18,844 bases of DNA from CAVSBT01 sp964609465 (GTDB lineage: Bacteria; Chloroflexota; Dehalococcoidia; DSTF01; JALHUB01): contig CAZSSQ010000037.1 of the NCBI GenBank assembly GCA_964609465.1, positions 1 through 18,844 of the forward strand, given 5' to 3'. The notes beneath the pieces were generated by a model, which saw only the letters and a program-made list of their open reading frames with translations, searched no databases and was not told the origin of the DNA. Shown here one piece after another: positions 6,438 through 13,713 of this stretch. The number at the start of each line of letters is the position of its first letter. Position 1 is the stretch's first letter. A program made the position numbers and the translations under genes.

Positions 6438-7844
6438 CTATTGGCCCAGCCGGCGGTTGTAGTCGGCGATGATCTGGTTGGCCTCGCCGGCGGCGTCATC
6501 GAGGGCCTTGTCCGGGTCCTTGGACTGCAAGACCATCTCCTCGATGTTGTGGGCCAGGGCCTCGCGCACCTTGGGGAAGGCGCCAATGAGCGCGCCGCGA
6601 GTGGCAGGCGTATCGGGGCCGCGACGGAGCTGCTCCACTGGCACCATGAAGGCTGGGTAGCGCTCGACCGCCTGTGTGGCCGCCGGCAGGTCGTACGACG
6701 AGTTCCTCACGGCAACGAAGCCGGTGCCGGCGAACCACTCCGCCTGCTGCTCGGGCTCCATCAGGTACTTGATCAACTTCCAGGCGGCCTCCTGCTCCGC
6801 CTCCGGCCGGCCCTTCATGATCCAGAGGGACGAGTCGCCGACCGGCGGGCCGGCGATGCTACCCTCCAGACCTGGCAAGGGCGCCACGCCGAGGTCGATA
6901 GTAGGTTGCTGGCCGCTCTCCAGGACGCTGATGACGGAGCGGAGGGCAGAGGAGCTGCTGATGGTCATGGCCGCTCGCCCGGCCCCTATGGCGAGGAGGT
7001 TGTCGACGCCGCTGGGATTGCGCCCCGTGTTGACGGCCAGGTCGTCCCTTAGCATGTCGCGCCACCAGCGGAGGAACTCCTTGCCGGGCTCCTGGTTGAA
7101 GAGGACCTCCGTCACGCGGCCTTCGCGCCCGTTCTCGTTGTCGGCATAGAGGTCACCGTGCATGACGAGCATGTTCTCCAAGTACCACGGCCCGATGTCC
7201 AGGGCGATGCCGCTTCGCACGACGTTGCCAGCATCGTCGCGCCGAAGCAGCTTCTCTGAGTACTGGCGCACCTCGTCCAGGGTGGCAGGCGGTTTCTCCG
7301 GGTCCAGGCCGGCGTCGCGAAAGGCGTTCTTTTCATAGAAGAGGATGTTGGTAGAGACGTTAAACGGCATCGACTGGAGCTTCCCCTCCAGTGTGTAGTA
7401 CTCGACGGCCCGCGGCTCGTAATCGGAGAGGTCGTAGTCCTCCCGGTCTATGAAGTCCTGGACCGGGACGATCTCCCCGCTGTCGACCATGAGCTGTGTG
7501 TGCATGTCCAGGAGTTGGACGACGGCTGGCACGTTGCCGGTGCCGAGGGTGGCCAGGACCTTAGTCAGGCACTCGTCGGGCGTGCCCTGGTACACCAGGT
7601 TGACGCGCACTTCGTTCTGAGAGCTGTTGAAGCGATCGACCAGGGACTTCAGCGTGTCCTGGTTGGCCGCAGTCATCGTGTGCCAGAAATCGATGGTCAC
7701 GGGGCCGGAAACGGTCGGCGTGGCGCCTCCCTTTTCCCCTCCACCCCCTCCGCAGGCCGCCAGCAGGGCCGCGAGTAGAACCGCAGTGAGCATCCAGCGA
7801 GCAGTCATCGGCTTCCTCTTCTCCATCTTCACGCGCACGGACAC
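6438..7844 (-). CDS. Extracellular solute-binding lipoprotein (family 1, UgpB-like)
   Basis: The product is 468 residues from the GTG at 7844, which has AGAAGGA upstream; the ATG at 7808, preceded by GAGGA, is an equally good start. The signal peptide ends at a lipobox LLAAC (Cys31), followed by a Gly-rich spacer. Mature family-1 features are VTIDFWHTMTAANQDTLKSL, FNSSQNEVRVNLVYQGTPDE, a TGNVPAVVQLLDMHTQLM segment typical of UgpB-like (glycerol-3-phosphate or sugar) receptors, and a C-terminal NQIIADYNRRLG helix. It captures a substrate outside the membrane for an ABC importer. No permease or ATPase gene is nearby, so it is an orphan receptor here. It starts 38 bases after the ald stop and may share that transcript. 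The substrate cannot be assigned. Confidence 0.9.
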   Translation of the reverse strand: MSVRVKMEKRKPMTARWMLTAVLLAALLAACGGGGGEKGGATPTVSGPVTIDFWHTMTAANQDTLKSLVDRFNSSQNEVRVNLVYQGTPDECLTKVLATLGTGNVPAVVQLLDMHTQLMVDSGEIVPVQDFIDREDYDLSDYEPRAVEYYTLEGKLQSMPFNVSTNILFYEKNAFRDAGLDPEKPPATLDEVRQYSEKLLRRDDAGNVVRSGIALDIGPWYLENMLVMHGDLYADNENGREGRVTEVLFNQEPGKEFLRWWRDMLRDDLAVNTGRNPSGVDNLLAIGAGRAAMTISSSSALRSVISVLESGQQPTIDLGVAPLPGLEGSIAGPPVGDSSLWIMKGRPEAEQEAAWKLIKYLMEPEQQAEWFAGTGFVAVRNSSYDLPAATQAVERYPAFMVPVEQLRRGPDTPATRGALIGAFPKVREALAHNIEEMVLQSKDPDKALDDAAGEANQIIADYNRRLGQ

Positions 7845-7882
7845 ACGCCTGTCCTTCTGCGTCCGTTGACATGCGGGCCCGG

Positions 7883-8995
7883 CTAGAGAACGTCCTGGAC
7901 AGGCGTGTACGGCCGGCCCTGAGCCTGGGCCACCGGCTCGTAGGTAAGGTGACCCTGGTAGGTGTTGAGACCTCTGCCCAAATCGGGATCAGCGCGCAGG
8001 GCGGCCTCCGGGCCGAGGTCGGCCAGCCGCAGGAGGTAGGGAAGGGTGGCCGCCGTCAAGGCGCCGCTGGCGGTCTGGGGCACAGCGCCGGGCATGTTCG
8101 GCACGCAGTAATGGATGACGCCCTCCTCAACGTAGATGGGGTCGTCGTGGGTGGTGGGACGGGAGGTCTCGGTGCAGCCGCCCTGGTCGATGCAGACATC
8201 GACCACGACGGCGCCAGGGCCCATGCTTCGTATCATCTCCCGGGTAGCCAGTTTGGGGGCGGCGCTACCGGGGACCAGGACACCGCCGATAAGGAGGTCA
8301 GCGCCGCGGAGGGACTCGGCGATGGCCAGATGGTTGGATACGAGAACGGCGACGCGGCCACGCCAAACCGTCTCGAGACGCCGCAATTGCTCCAGGTTCA
8401 CGCCCAGCACGGTGACGTGCGCCTCCAGGCCGACGGCCGCGGCGCAGGCGTTGCTGGAAACGGTGCCGGAACCAAGGATGACCACGCGCGCCGGCAGCAC
8501 CCCTGGCAAACCAGAGAGGAGCTTGCCCCGCCCTGGGCCGGGCTTGCGCAGAAGCTGGGCCCCAACCTGCGTCGCCAGGCGGCCGGCGATCTGGCTCATA
8601 GGCAGCAAGAGCGGGAGGGTGCCGTCCGACGAGGCCACCGTTTCGTAGGCGATGGCCGTCACTTGATGGCTGAGTAGAGCGTCCGTCACCGCCGTCGAGG
8701 CGGCCAGGTGGAGGAAGGAGAAGAGAGTGAGACCCGGGCGGAGCCTATCGAACTCCTCCGGCTGCGGCTCCTTGGCCTTGACCACCAGGTCGGCCTCACG
8801 CCATACCCCGTCAGCCGAGTCCACCAGGTTGGCGCCGGCCTGCTCGTAGGCCGCGTCCTCGAAGCCGCTCCCCACCCCAGCTCCCCGCTCGACGAGCACG
8901 CGATGGCCTGCCGCACGGAGAGCGTGGGCGCCGTGCGGGGTGAGCCCTACCCGGTACTCCCCCACCTTCACCTCTCGAACCGCGCCAATGATCAT
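7883..8995 (-). CDS. ald: Alanine dehydrogenase, with unusual cofactor-site residues
   Basis: The product is 370 residues from the ATG at 8995, with GAGG 9 bases upstream. It catalyses reversible oxidative deamination of L-alanine to pyruvate and ammonium in the cytosol. Family residues are present: Arg15 (MIIGAVREVKVGEYRVGLTP), Lys75, His96 (FLHLA), ETVASSDGTLPLLLPMSQIAGR, the catalytic Asp270 (DQGGCTE) and NMPGAVPQTAS. The length is standard. The dinucleotide loop reads GSGTVSSNA (175-183), with Ser180 where the third Gly is expected, and the residue ending beta-2 is Gly198 where alanine dehydrogenases have Asp198. This may change NAD versus NADP preference or reduce activity. A pyridine-transhydrogenase-like activity is unlikely from the overall match. 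Confidence 0.92.
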   Translation of the reverse strand: MIIGAVREVKVGEYRVGLTPHGAHALRAAGHRVLVERGAGVGSGFEDAAYEQAGANLVDSADGVWREADLVVKAKEPQPEEFDRLRPGLTLFSFLHLAASTAVTDALLSHQVTAIAYETVASSDGTLPLLLPMSQIAGRLATQVGAQLLRKPGPGRGKLLSGLPGVLPARVVILGSGTVSSNACAAAVGLEAHVTVLGVNLEQLRRLETVWRGRVAVLVSNHLAIAESLRGADLLIGGVLVPGSAAPKLATREMIRSMGPGAVVVDVCIDQGGCTETSRPTTHDDPIYVEEGVIHYCVPNMPGAVPQTASGALTAATLPYLLRLADLGPEAALRADPDLGRGLNTYQGHLTYEPVAQAQGRPYTPVQDVL

Positions 8996-9096
8996 GTTCG
9001 CACCTCACACATGCCCCTCAGAGGCAGGACTTCAGGCCAGCGCCGCGCGAAGCCGACCGCCGGCGGCGCGCCCGTCATGAGGAGGTCGCCCGGCCC

Positions 9097-9102
9097 ATAA
9101 TA
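9097..9102 (-). promoter_or_regulatory. Candidate -10 element for ald
   Basis: In minus-strand sense this reads TATTAT (5 of 6 to consensus). It would give a leader of about 95 bases before the ald ATG at 8995. No good -35 box is seen at 16-18 bases. The 211-base gap 8996-9206 holds no gene that I can support. Confidence 0.3.
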
Positions 9103-9206
9103 CTTCTCACCCACGGATCTCGCACGCCGTCTTCAGGACGCCCGCGACGATGATAACCCGCCTGCGCGTCTCAAGCACCCCTGAGGTGCGAAGGGCGAGC
9201 GCCTCC

Positions 9207-10091
9207 TCAGCCGAGCTCGGCCGCCGGCAGCCGGCCCGGGCGCAGCGCCGCGTAGACGCCTGCCAGCACCAATATCGCCCCAGCGACCTCGAAGCCGCTC
9301 GGCACCTCCTTCAGGACGAAAACAGCGAGGATCGTCGCCCCTACCGGCTCGCCCAGAATCGCCACCGCCGCCAGAGCAGCGGGCACGAAGGCCAGGGCCC
9401 AGTTGATAGCGGAGTGGCCGACGAGCTGGGGCACCAATGCCAGCAAGCCAAGCATGACGAACGTCTTCGTGCTGTAGCCTGTGAACGGCTCCCCTGCCAC
9501 CAACACAGAGCCGACCAGCAACACGGCCGCTGCCGGATACACAATACCCACGTATCCCACCCAGGACATCTGCGGCCGGGCCAGTCGCCCCATCATCAGG
9601 TAGCCGGCACCGAAGACCGCCCCCAGCAGCGCGTACAGGTCACCCACCACCGTCCCCGCACCCTCACCCAGGTCCTCAGCGGCCATCAAGGCCGCACCCA
9701 CTGTTGCTATGCCGATGCCCGTCCACGTCGCTGCCGACACCCGTTCGCGGAGGACGAACGGCGAGGCTAGCCCGACGAAGAGCGGATTCGTCGTCACCAG
9801 CACCACCGATGTGGTCACCGAGGTATGCTGGAGCGACGCGATCCAGAAGCCGAAGTGCAAGGCGAGGAACGTGCCCGCCAGGAGAGGCCACACCATCGGG
9901 CCGCCCTGGGATGGCCGACAACGGCCCGTTGCCAGGGCCAGGGCTCCCGTGGGCACTGCGGCCAGCCCCAGCCGATAGGCTGCGATGACCAGCGCGGGGG
10001 CATCCGCCTCCCGGATCAGGACGGCCGCGCAGGAGACAGCCACCACGCCGGTGGCCAGGACGGGGTACGCTTGGGACCGACTCTGTTGCAC
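9207..10091 (-). CDS. EamA/DMT-superfamily permease
   Basis: The product is 294 residues from the GTG at 10091, highly hydrophobic throughout, with about ten predicted membrane segments in two EamA-type halves. The first half is about residues 8-137, containing HFGFWIASLQHTSVTTSVVL and NPLFVGLASPFVLRERV. The second is about 150-285, ending with LGEPVGATILAVFVLKEVP and AGAILVLAGVY. Glu-Arg after the fourth helix of each half-like unit and the LGEP/LKE motifs are typical of drug/metabolite exporters such as RhaT/YdcZ relatives. It sits in the inner membrane and probably exports a small metabolite; the substrate is unknown. It is the most upstream gene of the minus-strand block and is divergent from the SDR gene. 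I see no confident promoter in the 222-base divergent gap. Confidence 0.88.
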   Translation of the reverse strand: MQQSRSQAYPVLATGVVAVSCAAVLIREADAPALVIAAYRLGLAAVPTGALALATGRCRPSQGGPMVWPLLAGTFLALHFGFWIASLQHTSVTTSVVLVTTNPLFVGLASPFVLRERVSAATWTGIGIATVGAALMAAEDLGEGAGTVVGDLYALLGAVFGAGYLMMGRLARPQMSWVGYVGIVYPAAAVLLVGSVLVAGEPFTGYSTKTFVMLGLLALVPQLVGHSAINWALAFVPAALAAVAILGEPVGATILAVFVLKEVPSGFEVAGAILVLAGVYAALRPGRLPAAELG

Positions 10092-10313
10092 GCGGCCATC
10101 TTAGCGTATCGACTGCTAGGAGCATGGTTCTGTTGACGGCCCGGATGGAGCGGCATGATGATCTGCCTGCCAAAGAAGCGAAAGCCGGGCGTCGAACAAG
10201 CGGCATAGTTTCATGCTCGCTTCAAGCAGACCCCTGGGTTAGGCTCAGAGAGAACAGGTCGCTGGTCTGGTTCGAGCCGGGCAATCCCAACTCAGCATGG
10301 AAGGAGGAAGCAC

Positions 10314-11081
10314 GTGGACGTTTCGGGCAAGGCGGCCATCGTCACAGGGTCGGCGGTGGGAGTGGGCCGGGCCACTGCCCTGGAGCTGGCCAGGCGAGGG
10401 GCCAATGTGGTCATCAACTACTCGCGTTCAGAGGCGGAGGCGCTCCAGACGGCGGCCGACATCGAGGCGCTGGGAGCTGAGACGCTGGTGGTGCGCGCTG
10501 ACGTCTCCCAGGACGATCAGGTGCGGGACATGGTGAGGCAGGCCCTGGATCGCTTCGGGTCGGTGGACGTGCTGGTCAACAACGCCGCCATTACCCGCTT
10601 TGTCGACTTCAGGGACCTAGAGAGTTTGAGCGAGGATACATGGGACCGCATCCTGGCAGTCAACGTGAAGGGCGTGTTCTTCTGTTCGCGGGCCGTGGTT
10701 CCGCACATGAAGCAGCAGGGCAGCGGCTGCATCGTCAACATCTCCTCGGTGGCGGGCATCACGGGTGCCGGCAGCTCTATCGCCTATTGCGCCTCCAAGG
10801 CCGCTGTCATCAGCCTGACGATGGCCTTCGCGCGGACGTTCGCGCCGGAGGTGCGCGTGAACTGCGTGGCGCCGGGCTTCATCGACACGCGCTGGCACTC
10901 GGGGCGCGCGGAAGCCGCAAACTACGAGGCGCTCAAGCAGCGCGTTGCGCAGGGGACGCCCCTAGCCCGGGTCTGCACCCCTAGAGACATCGCCCAGGTG
11001 GTGCTCAGCTTCATTGAAGGGGCGAACTTCGCCACCGGCCAGACCCTCGTGGTGGACGGGGGAGGTCTCATGCGGCCGTAG
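10314..11081 (+). CDS. Short-chain dehydrogenase/reductase (FabG-like)
   Basis: The product is 255 residues. The GTG start at 10314 follows a near-perfect AAGGAGG at 6 bases spacing. Classical SDR marks are the cofactor loop TGSAVGVG (11-18), NNAA (89-92), catalytic Ser144/145 in NISSV, Tyr158-x3-Lys162 (YCASK), VAPGFIDT and the C-terminal GQTLVVDGGGLM. It reduces or oxidises a carbonyl/alcohol using NAD(P)H in the cytosol. Asn-Tyr-Ser-Arg-Ser after beta-2 (NYSRS) suggests NADP preference (inference). FabG (3-oxoacyl-ACP reductase) is one possibility, but no fatty-acid genes are near. It looks monocistronic, with a tRNA gene convergent just downstream. Confidence 0.9.
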   Translation: MDVSGKAAIVTGSAVGVGRATALELARRGANVVINYSRSEAEALQTAADIEALGAETLVVRADVSQDDQVRDMVRQALDRFGSVDVLVNNAAITRFVDFRDLESLSEDTWDRILAVNVKGVFFCSRAVVPHMKQQGSGCIVNISSVAGITGAGSSIAYCASKAAVISLTMAFARTFAPEVRVNCVAPGFIDTRWHSGRAEAANYEALKQRVAQGTPLARVCTPRDIAQVVLSFIEGANFATGQTLVVDGGGLMRP

Positions 11082-11117
11082 GGAGGGAAGGCAAGTCGTG
11101 GCCGGGCGGACTTCGTC

Positions 11118-11192
11118 TGGAGCCGGTGAGTGGATTCGAACCACCGACCCGCCGCTTACGAAGCGGCTGCTCTACCACTGAGCTACACCGGC
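11118..11192 (-). tRNA. tRNA-Thr (anticodon CGU), CCA encoded
   Basis: The cloverleaf is complete: acceptor GCCGGTG/CACCGGC, D arm GCTC-AGTGGTA-GAGC, anticodon stem GCCGC/GCGGC with loop TTCGTAA (anticodon CGT at plus positions 11158-11160), variable loop GGGTC, and T arm GGTGG-TTCGAAT-CCACT with one G-U pair. Discriminator T and CCA are encoded (11118-11121). It reads the ACG threonine codon. Confidence 0.96.
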
Positions 11193-11204
11193 TCCGGGGA
11201 GGCT

Positions 11205-11231
11205 ATTCTAGCACGGGCAGGTTCGCGGCAA
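11205..11231 (-). promoter_or_regulatory. Promoter of tRNA-Thr
   Basis: In minus-strand sense TTGCCG (11226-11231), a 15-base spacer and the extended -10 TGC-TAGAAT (-10 at 11205-11210) are seen. The predicted start near 11198 lies only a few bases before the tRNA 5' end, as usual for tRNA genes. Confidence 0.6.
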
Positions 11232-11512
11232 CAGCGCCCTAGCAGCGAGCCATGTAGACAAGCAGAAGGGCTCGGCGTGCCGCCTCATGAATAGCAGGAG
11301 GGCCACCCCGCGCGACCCTGGCGCCCCTACAAAAATATGGGCTAAAAAAACGAGTGGCCGGGGAAGCCCTCATATCCATGCTCGGCAGTGGCAGCGTCTG
11401 CTGAACCCCCCGGGTGGTTGACAGCCCCCGAGACCCAGCGAGAGCCAGCCGATGGCGCACCGGCGCCAGCGTGCCCCTCGACATCCTCGTCTGAGCCTTC
11501 GGACACCTCTGC
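11232..11512. other. Gene-free stretch between the tRNA promoter and the regulator promoter
   Basis: This is about 280 bases without a supportable gene. It holds a short A-rich patch (CTACAAAAATATGG, CTAAAAAAACG near 11331-11351), unusual in this GC-rich DNA, and a perfect TTGACA at 11418-11423 with no matching -10. Reading frames through it lack ribosome binding sites and have biased, non-protein-like composition. Confidence 0.5.
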
Positions 11513-11518
11513 TATACT
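11513..11518 (+). promoter_or_regulatory. -10 element of the GlnR-like regulator gene
   Basis: TATACT (5 of 6) stands 17 bases before the ATG at 11536. No consensus -35 is present (TCTGAG at the 17-base position). Transcription would start near 11525, giving a leader of about 11 bases, and no Shine-Dalgarno lies before the ATG. The mRNA is therefore nearly leaderless. Confidence 0.5.
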
Positions 11519-11535
11519 GGACGCGCGCACAAGCT

Positions 11536-12207
11536 ATGAATCGCGTCCTGCTCATCGAGGCCAGCGAAGACCTTCAGCCCCTGGCCCGCGAACTCCAGGC
11601 AGCGGGCTACGCCGTGTTCACCTGTCCATCGAGCGACGCCGCCACCCACCTGGAGGGCGAGACTCAGCCCGACGCTGTCCTCATCAACCTCACCCATCAG
11701 CACGGTGACGCTCTGGCCCGTGAACTGCTGGCGGCCGGCCTGCTGCTCAGCCAGGCAGCCACTATCGCGCTCGTGGCCCCTGAACAGGTGGAGACCCTTG
11801 ATTCCACGCTGGCGGTGGACGATTTCCTGGTGTGGCCCGCCCCTACCGCCGAGCTGGTGGCCCGCCTGCGCCGCGCCCTCTGGCGGCGCACCGGCGTCGA
11901 CTCCGACAATGCCGTTCGCTGCGGTGACCTGGTCATGGACGTCAGCAGCTACCGTGTCTTCCTGAGCGGCCATCCCATAGAGCTCACTTTCAAGGAGTAC
12001 GAGCTACTCCGCTTCCTGGCCACCCACCCGGACCGGGTCTTCACCCGGGAAGCCCTCCTCAACGGTGTCTGGGGCTACGAGTTCTACGGCGGCGCTCGCA
12101 CCGTCGACGTCCACATCCGCCGCCTGCGAAGCAAGCTGGAGGACGCCGACCACAGCTTCATCGAGACTGTGCGCAACGTGGGCTACCGCTTCAGGCCCTC
12201 CCCCTGA
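11536..12207 (+). CDS. OmpR/PhoB-family regulator with degenerate receiver, GlnR-like
   Basis: The product is 223 residues from the ATG at 11536; an upstream in-frame GTG/ATG extension would include the promoter. Residues 1-117 have a receiver fold (MNRVLLIEAS start), but the signature residues are missing. The phosphoacceptor Asp is Asn51 (LINLT), the conserved Lys is Trp100 (DFLVWPAPT), the Thr/Ser is replaced in IALVA, and only Glu8 of the acidic pair remains. Residues about 128-220 are a winged helix: ELTFKEYELLRFLATHPDRV, FTREALLNGVWGYEFYGGARTVDVHIRRLRSKL and FIETVRNVGYRF. This closely resembles actinobacterial GlnR, an orphan nitrogen regulator that also lacks a working phosphorylation pocket. 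No sensor kinase is adjacent, and amtB-glnK-glnA follow. I infer nitrogen control. The OmpR-type call is firm; the GlnR assignment is likely. Confidence 0.85.
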   Translation: MNRVLLIEASEDLQPLARELQAAGYAVFTCPSSDAATHLEGETQPDAVLINLTHQHGDALARELLAAGLLLSQAATIALVAPEQVETLDSTLAVDDFLVWPAPTAELVARLRRALWRRTGVDSDNAVRCGDLVMDVSSYRVFLSGHPIELTFKEYELLRFLATHPDRVFTREALLNGVWGYEFYGGARTVDVHIRRLRSKLEDADHSFIETVRNVGYRFRPSP

Positions 12208-12241
12208 GGGGGCTCCCGCCGCCGCGGGCGCCTTCATCTTC

Positions 12242-12279
12242 TTAATGCCCTGGTAAAGGCACCGTAACGTCCCCGTAAC
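12242..12279 (+). promoter_or_regulatory. Tandem 11-bp half-sites (GlnR/PhoB-type operator) upstream of amtB
   Basis: Half-sites TTAAT (12242), GTAAA (12253), GTAAC (12264) and GTAAC (12275) are spaced at exactly 11 bases, each separated by 6 bases. OmpR/PhoB winged helices bind such direct repeats, and the actinobacterial GlnR box is a gTnAC-N6-GaAAc pattern with the same period. The array ends about 10 bases before a possible -10, so activation from the -35 region is expected. Confidence 0.65.
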
Positions 12280-12289
12280 AACACCTCTG

Positions 12290-12295
12290 TACCCT
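12290..12295 (+). promoter_or_regulatory. Candidate -10 of the amtB promoter
   Basis: TACCCT is a weak match to consensus (3 of 6), 10 bases past the last half-site. Its -35 position would lie inside the repeat array, which suits an activator-dependent promoter. AGGAAGGGG about 10-17 bases before the amtB ATG is the ribosome binding site. Confidence 0.3.
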
Positions 12296-12348
12296 ACGCA
12301 GCAGGACACCTGTCCGCGAGGTCGGGGCTGTAGGAAGGGGTACACGGC

Positions 12349-13713
12349 ATGCCTGCCATCGACAGTGGCGATACGGCCTGGGTACTGATCTCGTCGGCGC
12401 TGGTCATGCTCATGACGCCGGGGCTGGCCTTCTTCTACGGAGGGCTGGTGCGCAACAAGAACGTCCTTGGCACCATCATGCAGAGCTTCATCGTCATCGG
12501 CCTCATCAGCGTTATCTGGGTCATAGCAGGCTACAGCCTCGCCTTCGGGCCCGACCACGGTCACTTCATAGGGGGCCTGGACTGGTTTGGCCTCAGGGGG
12601 GTGGGCCAGAAGCCCAGCGACACCTACGCCACCACCGTCCCCCACGAGGCGTTCATGATCTTCCAGATGATGTTCGCCATCATCACGCCGGCCCTCATCA
12701 CGGGCGCCTTCGCAGAGAGAGCCAAGTTCAGCACCTTCCTCGTCTTCATGGCTGTCTGGTCTCTGGCCGTATACGCGCCCGTCGCCCACTGGGTGTGGGC
12801 CCCGGGAGGCTGGCTGATGGACCGGGGGGCCTTGGACTTCGCCGGCGGCACGGTGGTGCACGTCAACGCCGGCATAGCTGCCCTGGCCGCCGCCCTCCTC
12901 TACGGCAAGCGGGTCGGCTACGGGCGGGAGCCCATGGAGCCCCACGACATCACCATGGTGGTGCTGGGGGCAGCCCTGCTCTGGTTCGGCTGGTTCGGCT
13001 TCAACGCCGGCAGCGCCGTGGCCTCCAACGGCCTGGCGGCCAACGCCTTTGTCGTAACGCACGTGGCGACGGCGGCCGGCGCCATCACTTGGACGCTGCT
13101 GAGTTGGGTCTTCCAGGGCAAGCCCAGCGTGGTGGGGGCAGCCGCTGGCGCCGTGGCCGGGCTGGTAGCTATCACCCCCGCCTCTGGCTTCGTCGACACC
13201 ATGCCGGCCCTGGCCATCGGCGTTGGCGCGGGCGCCCTCTGCTACTTCGCGGTGCGCCTGCGGGCCCGCCTCCGCCTCGACGACTCGCTAGACGTGGTAG
13301 GCGTCCACGGCGTCGGCGGCGCCTGGGGCGCCATCGCCACGGGCATCTTCGCCGTTGCCGCGGTCGGGGGCGCCAACGGCGCCATCCACGGGAACATCGG
13401 CCAGTTGGGCACCCAGGCTATCGCCGTAGGGGCAACGATGGGCTACTCCTTCGCCATGACGCTCCTCATCCTGAAGGTCCTGGACGTGACCCTGGGCCTG
13501 CGCGTCTCAAAGGAAGAGGAGGTCCTGGGGCTGGACGTCGCGCAGCACGGCGAGCGGGCCTACGTCTTCGAGCTCGGCTCCGGCCTCCCTATCCCCCAGC
13601 CAGTATTCTCCCTGGAGGGACTCCGGCTGGATGAGCAGGTGGACGCCATCGCCCGGCTCGGCAGGCAGGCCGCAGGGGAGGCAGCGCCCAGCCTCAAGGG
13701 AGGACATCCGTGA
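12349..13713 (+). CDS. amtB: Ammonium transporter
   Basis: The product is 454 residues from the ATG at 12349. The polytopic Amt/MEP/Rh fold has about 11 membrane segments. Recognisable stretches are LMTPGLAFFYGGLVRNKNVL, FQMMFAIITPALITGAFAER, WAPGGWL, the conserved Asp163 (ALDFAGGTVVH), and the twin pore histidines His171 (VVHVNAG) and His320 (GVHGVGGAWG). It conducts ammonium/ammonia into the cell from the inner membrane as a trimer. The cytosolic tail (about 388-454) has the usual GLDVAQHGERAY element, which docks the PII T-loop in family members, followed by a 40-residue acidic/Ala-rich extension. The stop overlaps the glnK start by 4 bases (GTGA), coupling their translation. There is no signal peptide. 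Confidence 0.96.
   Translation: MPAIDSGDTAWVLISSALVMLMTPGLAFFYGGLVRNKNVLGTIMQSFIVIGLISVIWVIAGYSLAFGPDHGHFIGGLDWFGLRGVGQKPSDTYATTVPHEAFMIFQMMFAIITPALITGAFAERAKFSTFLVFMAVWSLAVYAPVAHWVWAPGGWLMDRGALDFAGGTVVHVNAGIAALAAALLYGKRVGYGREPMEPHDITMVVLGAALLWFGWFGFNAGSAVASNGLAANAFVVTHVATAAGAITWTLLSWVFQGKPSVVGAAAGAVAGLVAITPASGFVDTMPALAIGVGAGALCYFAVRLRARLRLDDSLDVVGVHGVGGAWGAIATGIFAVAAVGGANGAIHGNIGQLGTQAIAVGATMGYSFAMTLLILKVLDVTLGLRVSKEEEVLGLDVAQHGERAYVFELGSGLPIPQPVFSLEGLRLDEQVDAIARLGRQAAGEAAPSLKGGHP

Noticed and set aside
11418..11423. Perfect TTGACA as a -35 box
   Set aside because: No -10-like sequence occurs 16-18 bases downstream. It is 90 bases from the TATACT box of the regulator.
12004..13062. Minus-strand open frame of 352 codons across amtB
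   Set aside because: It lies antisense to amtB and the regulator, which have unmistakable family motifs, and it has a low-complexity, His- and Gly-rich product.
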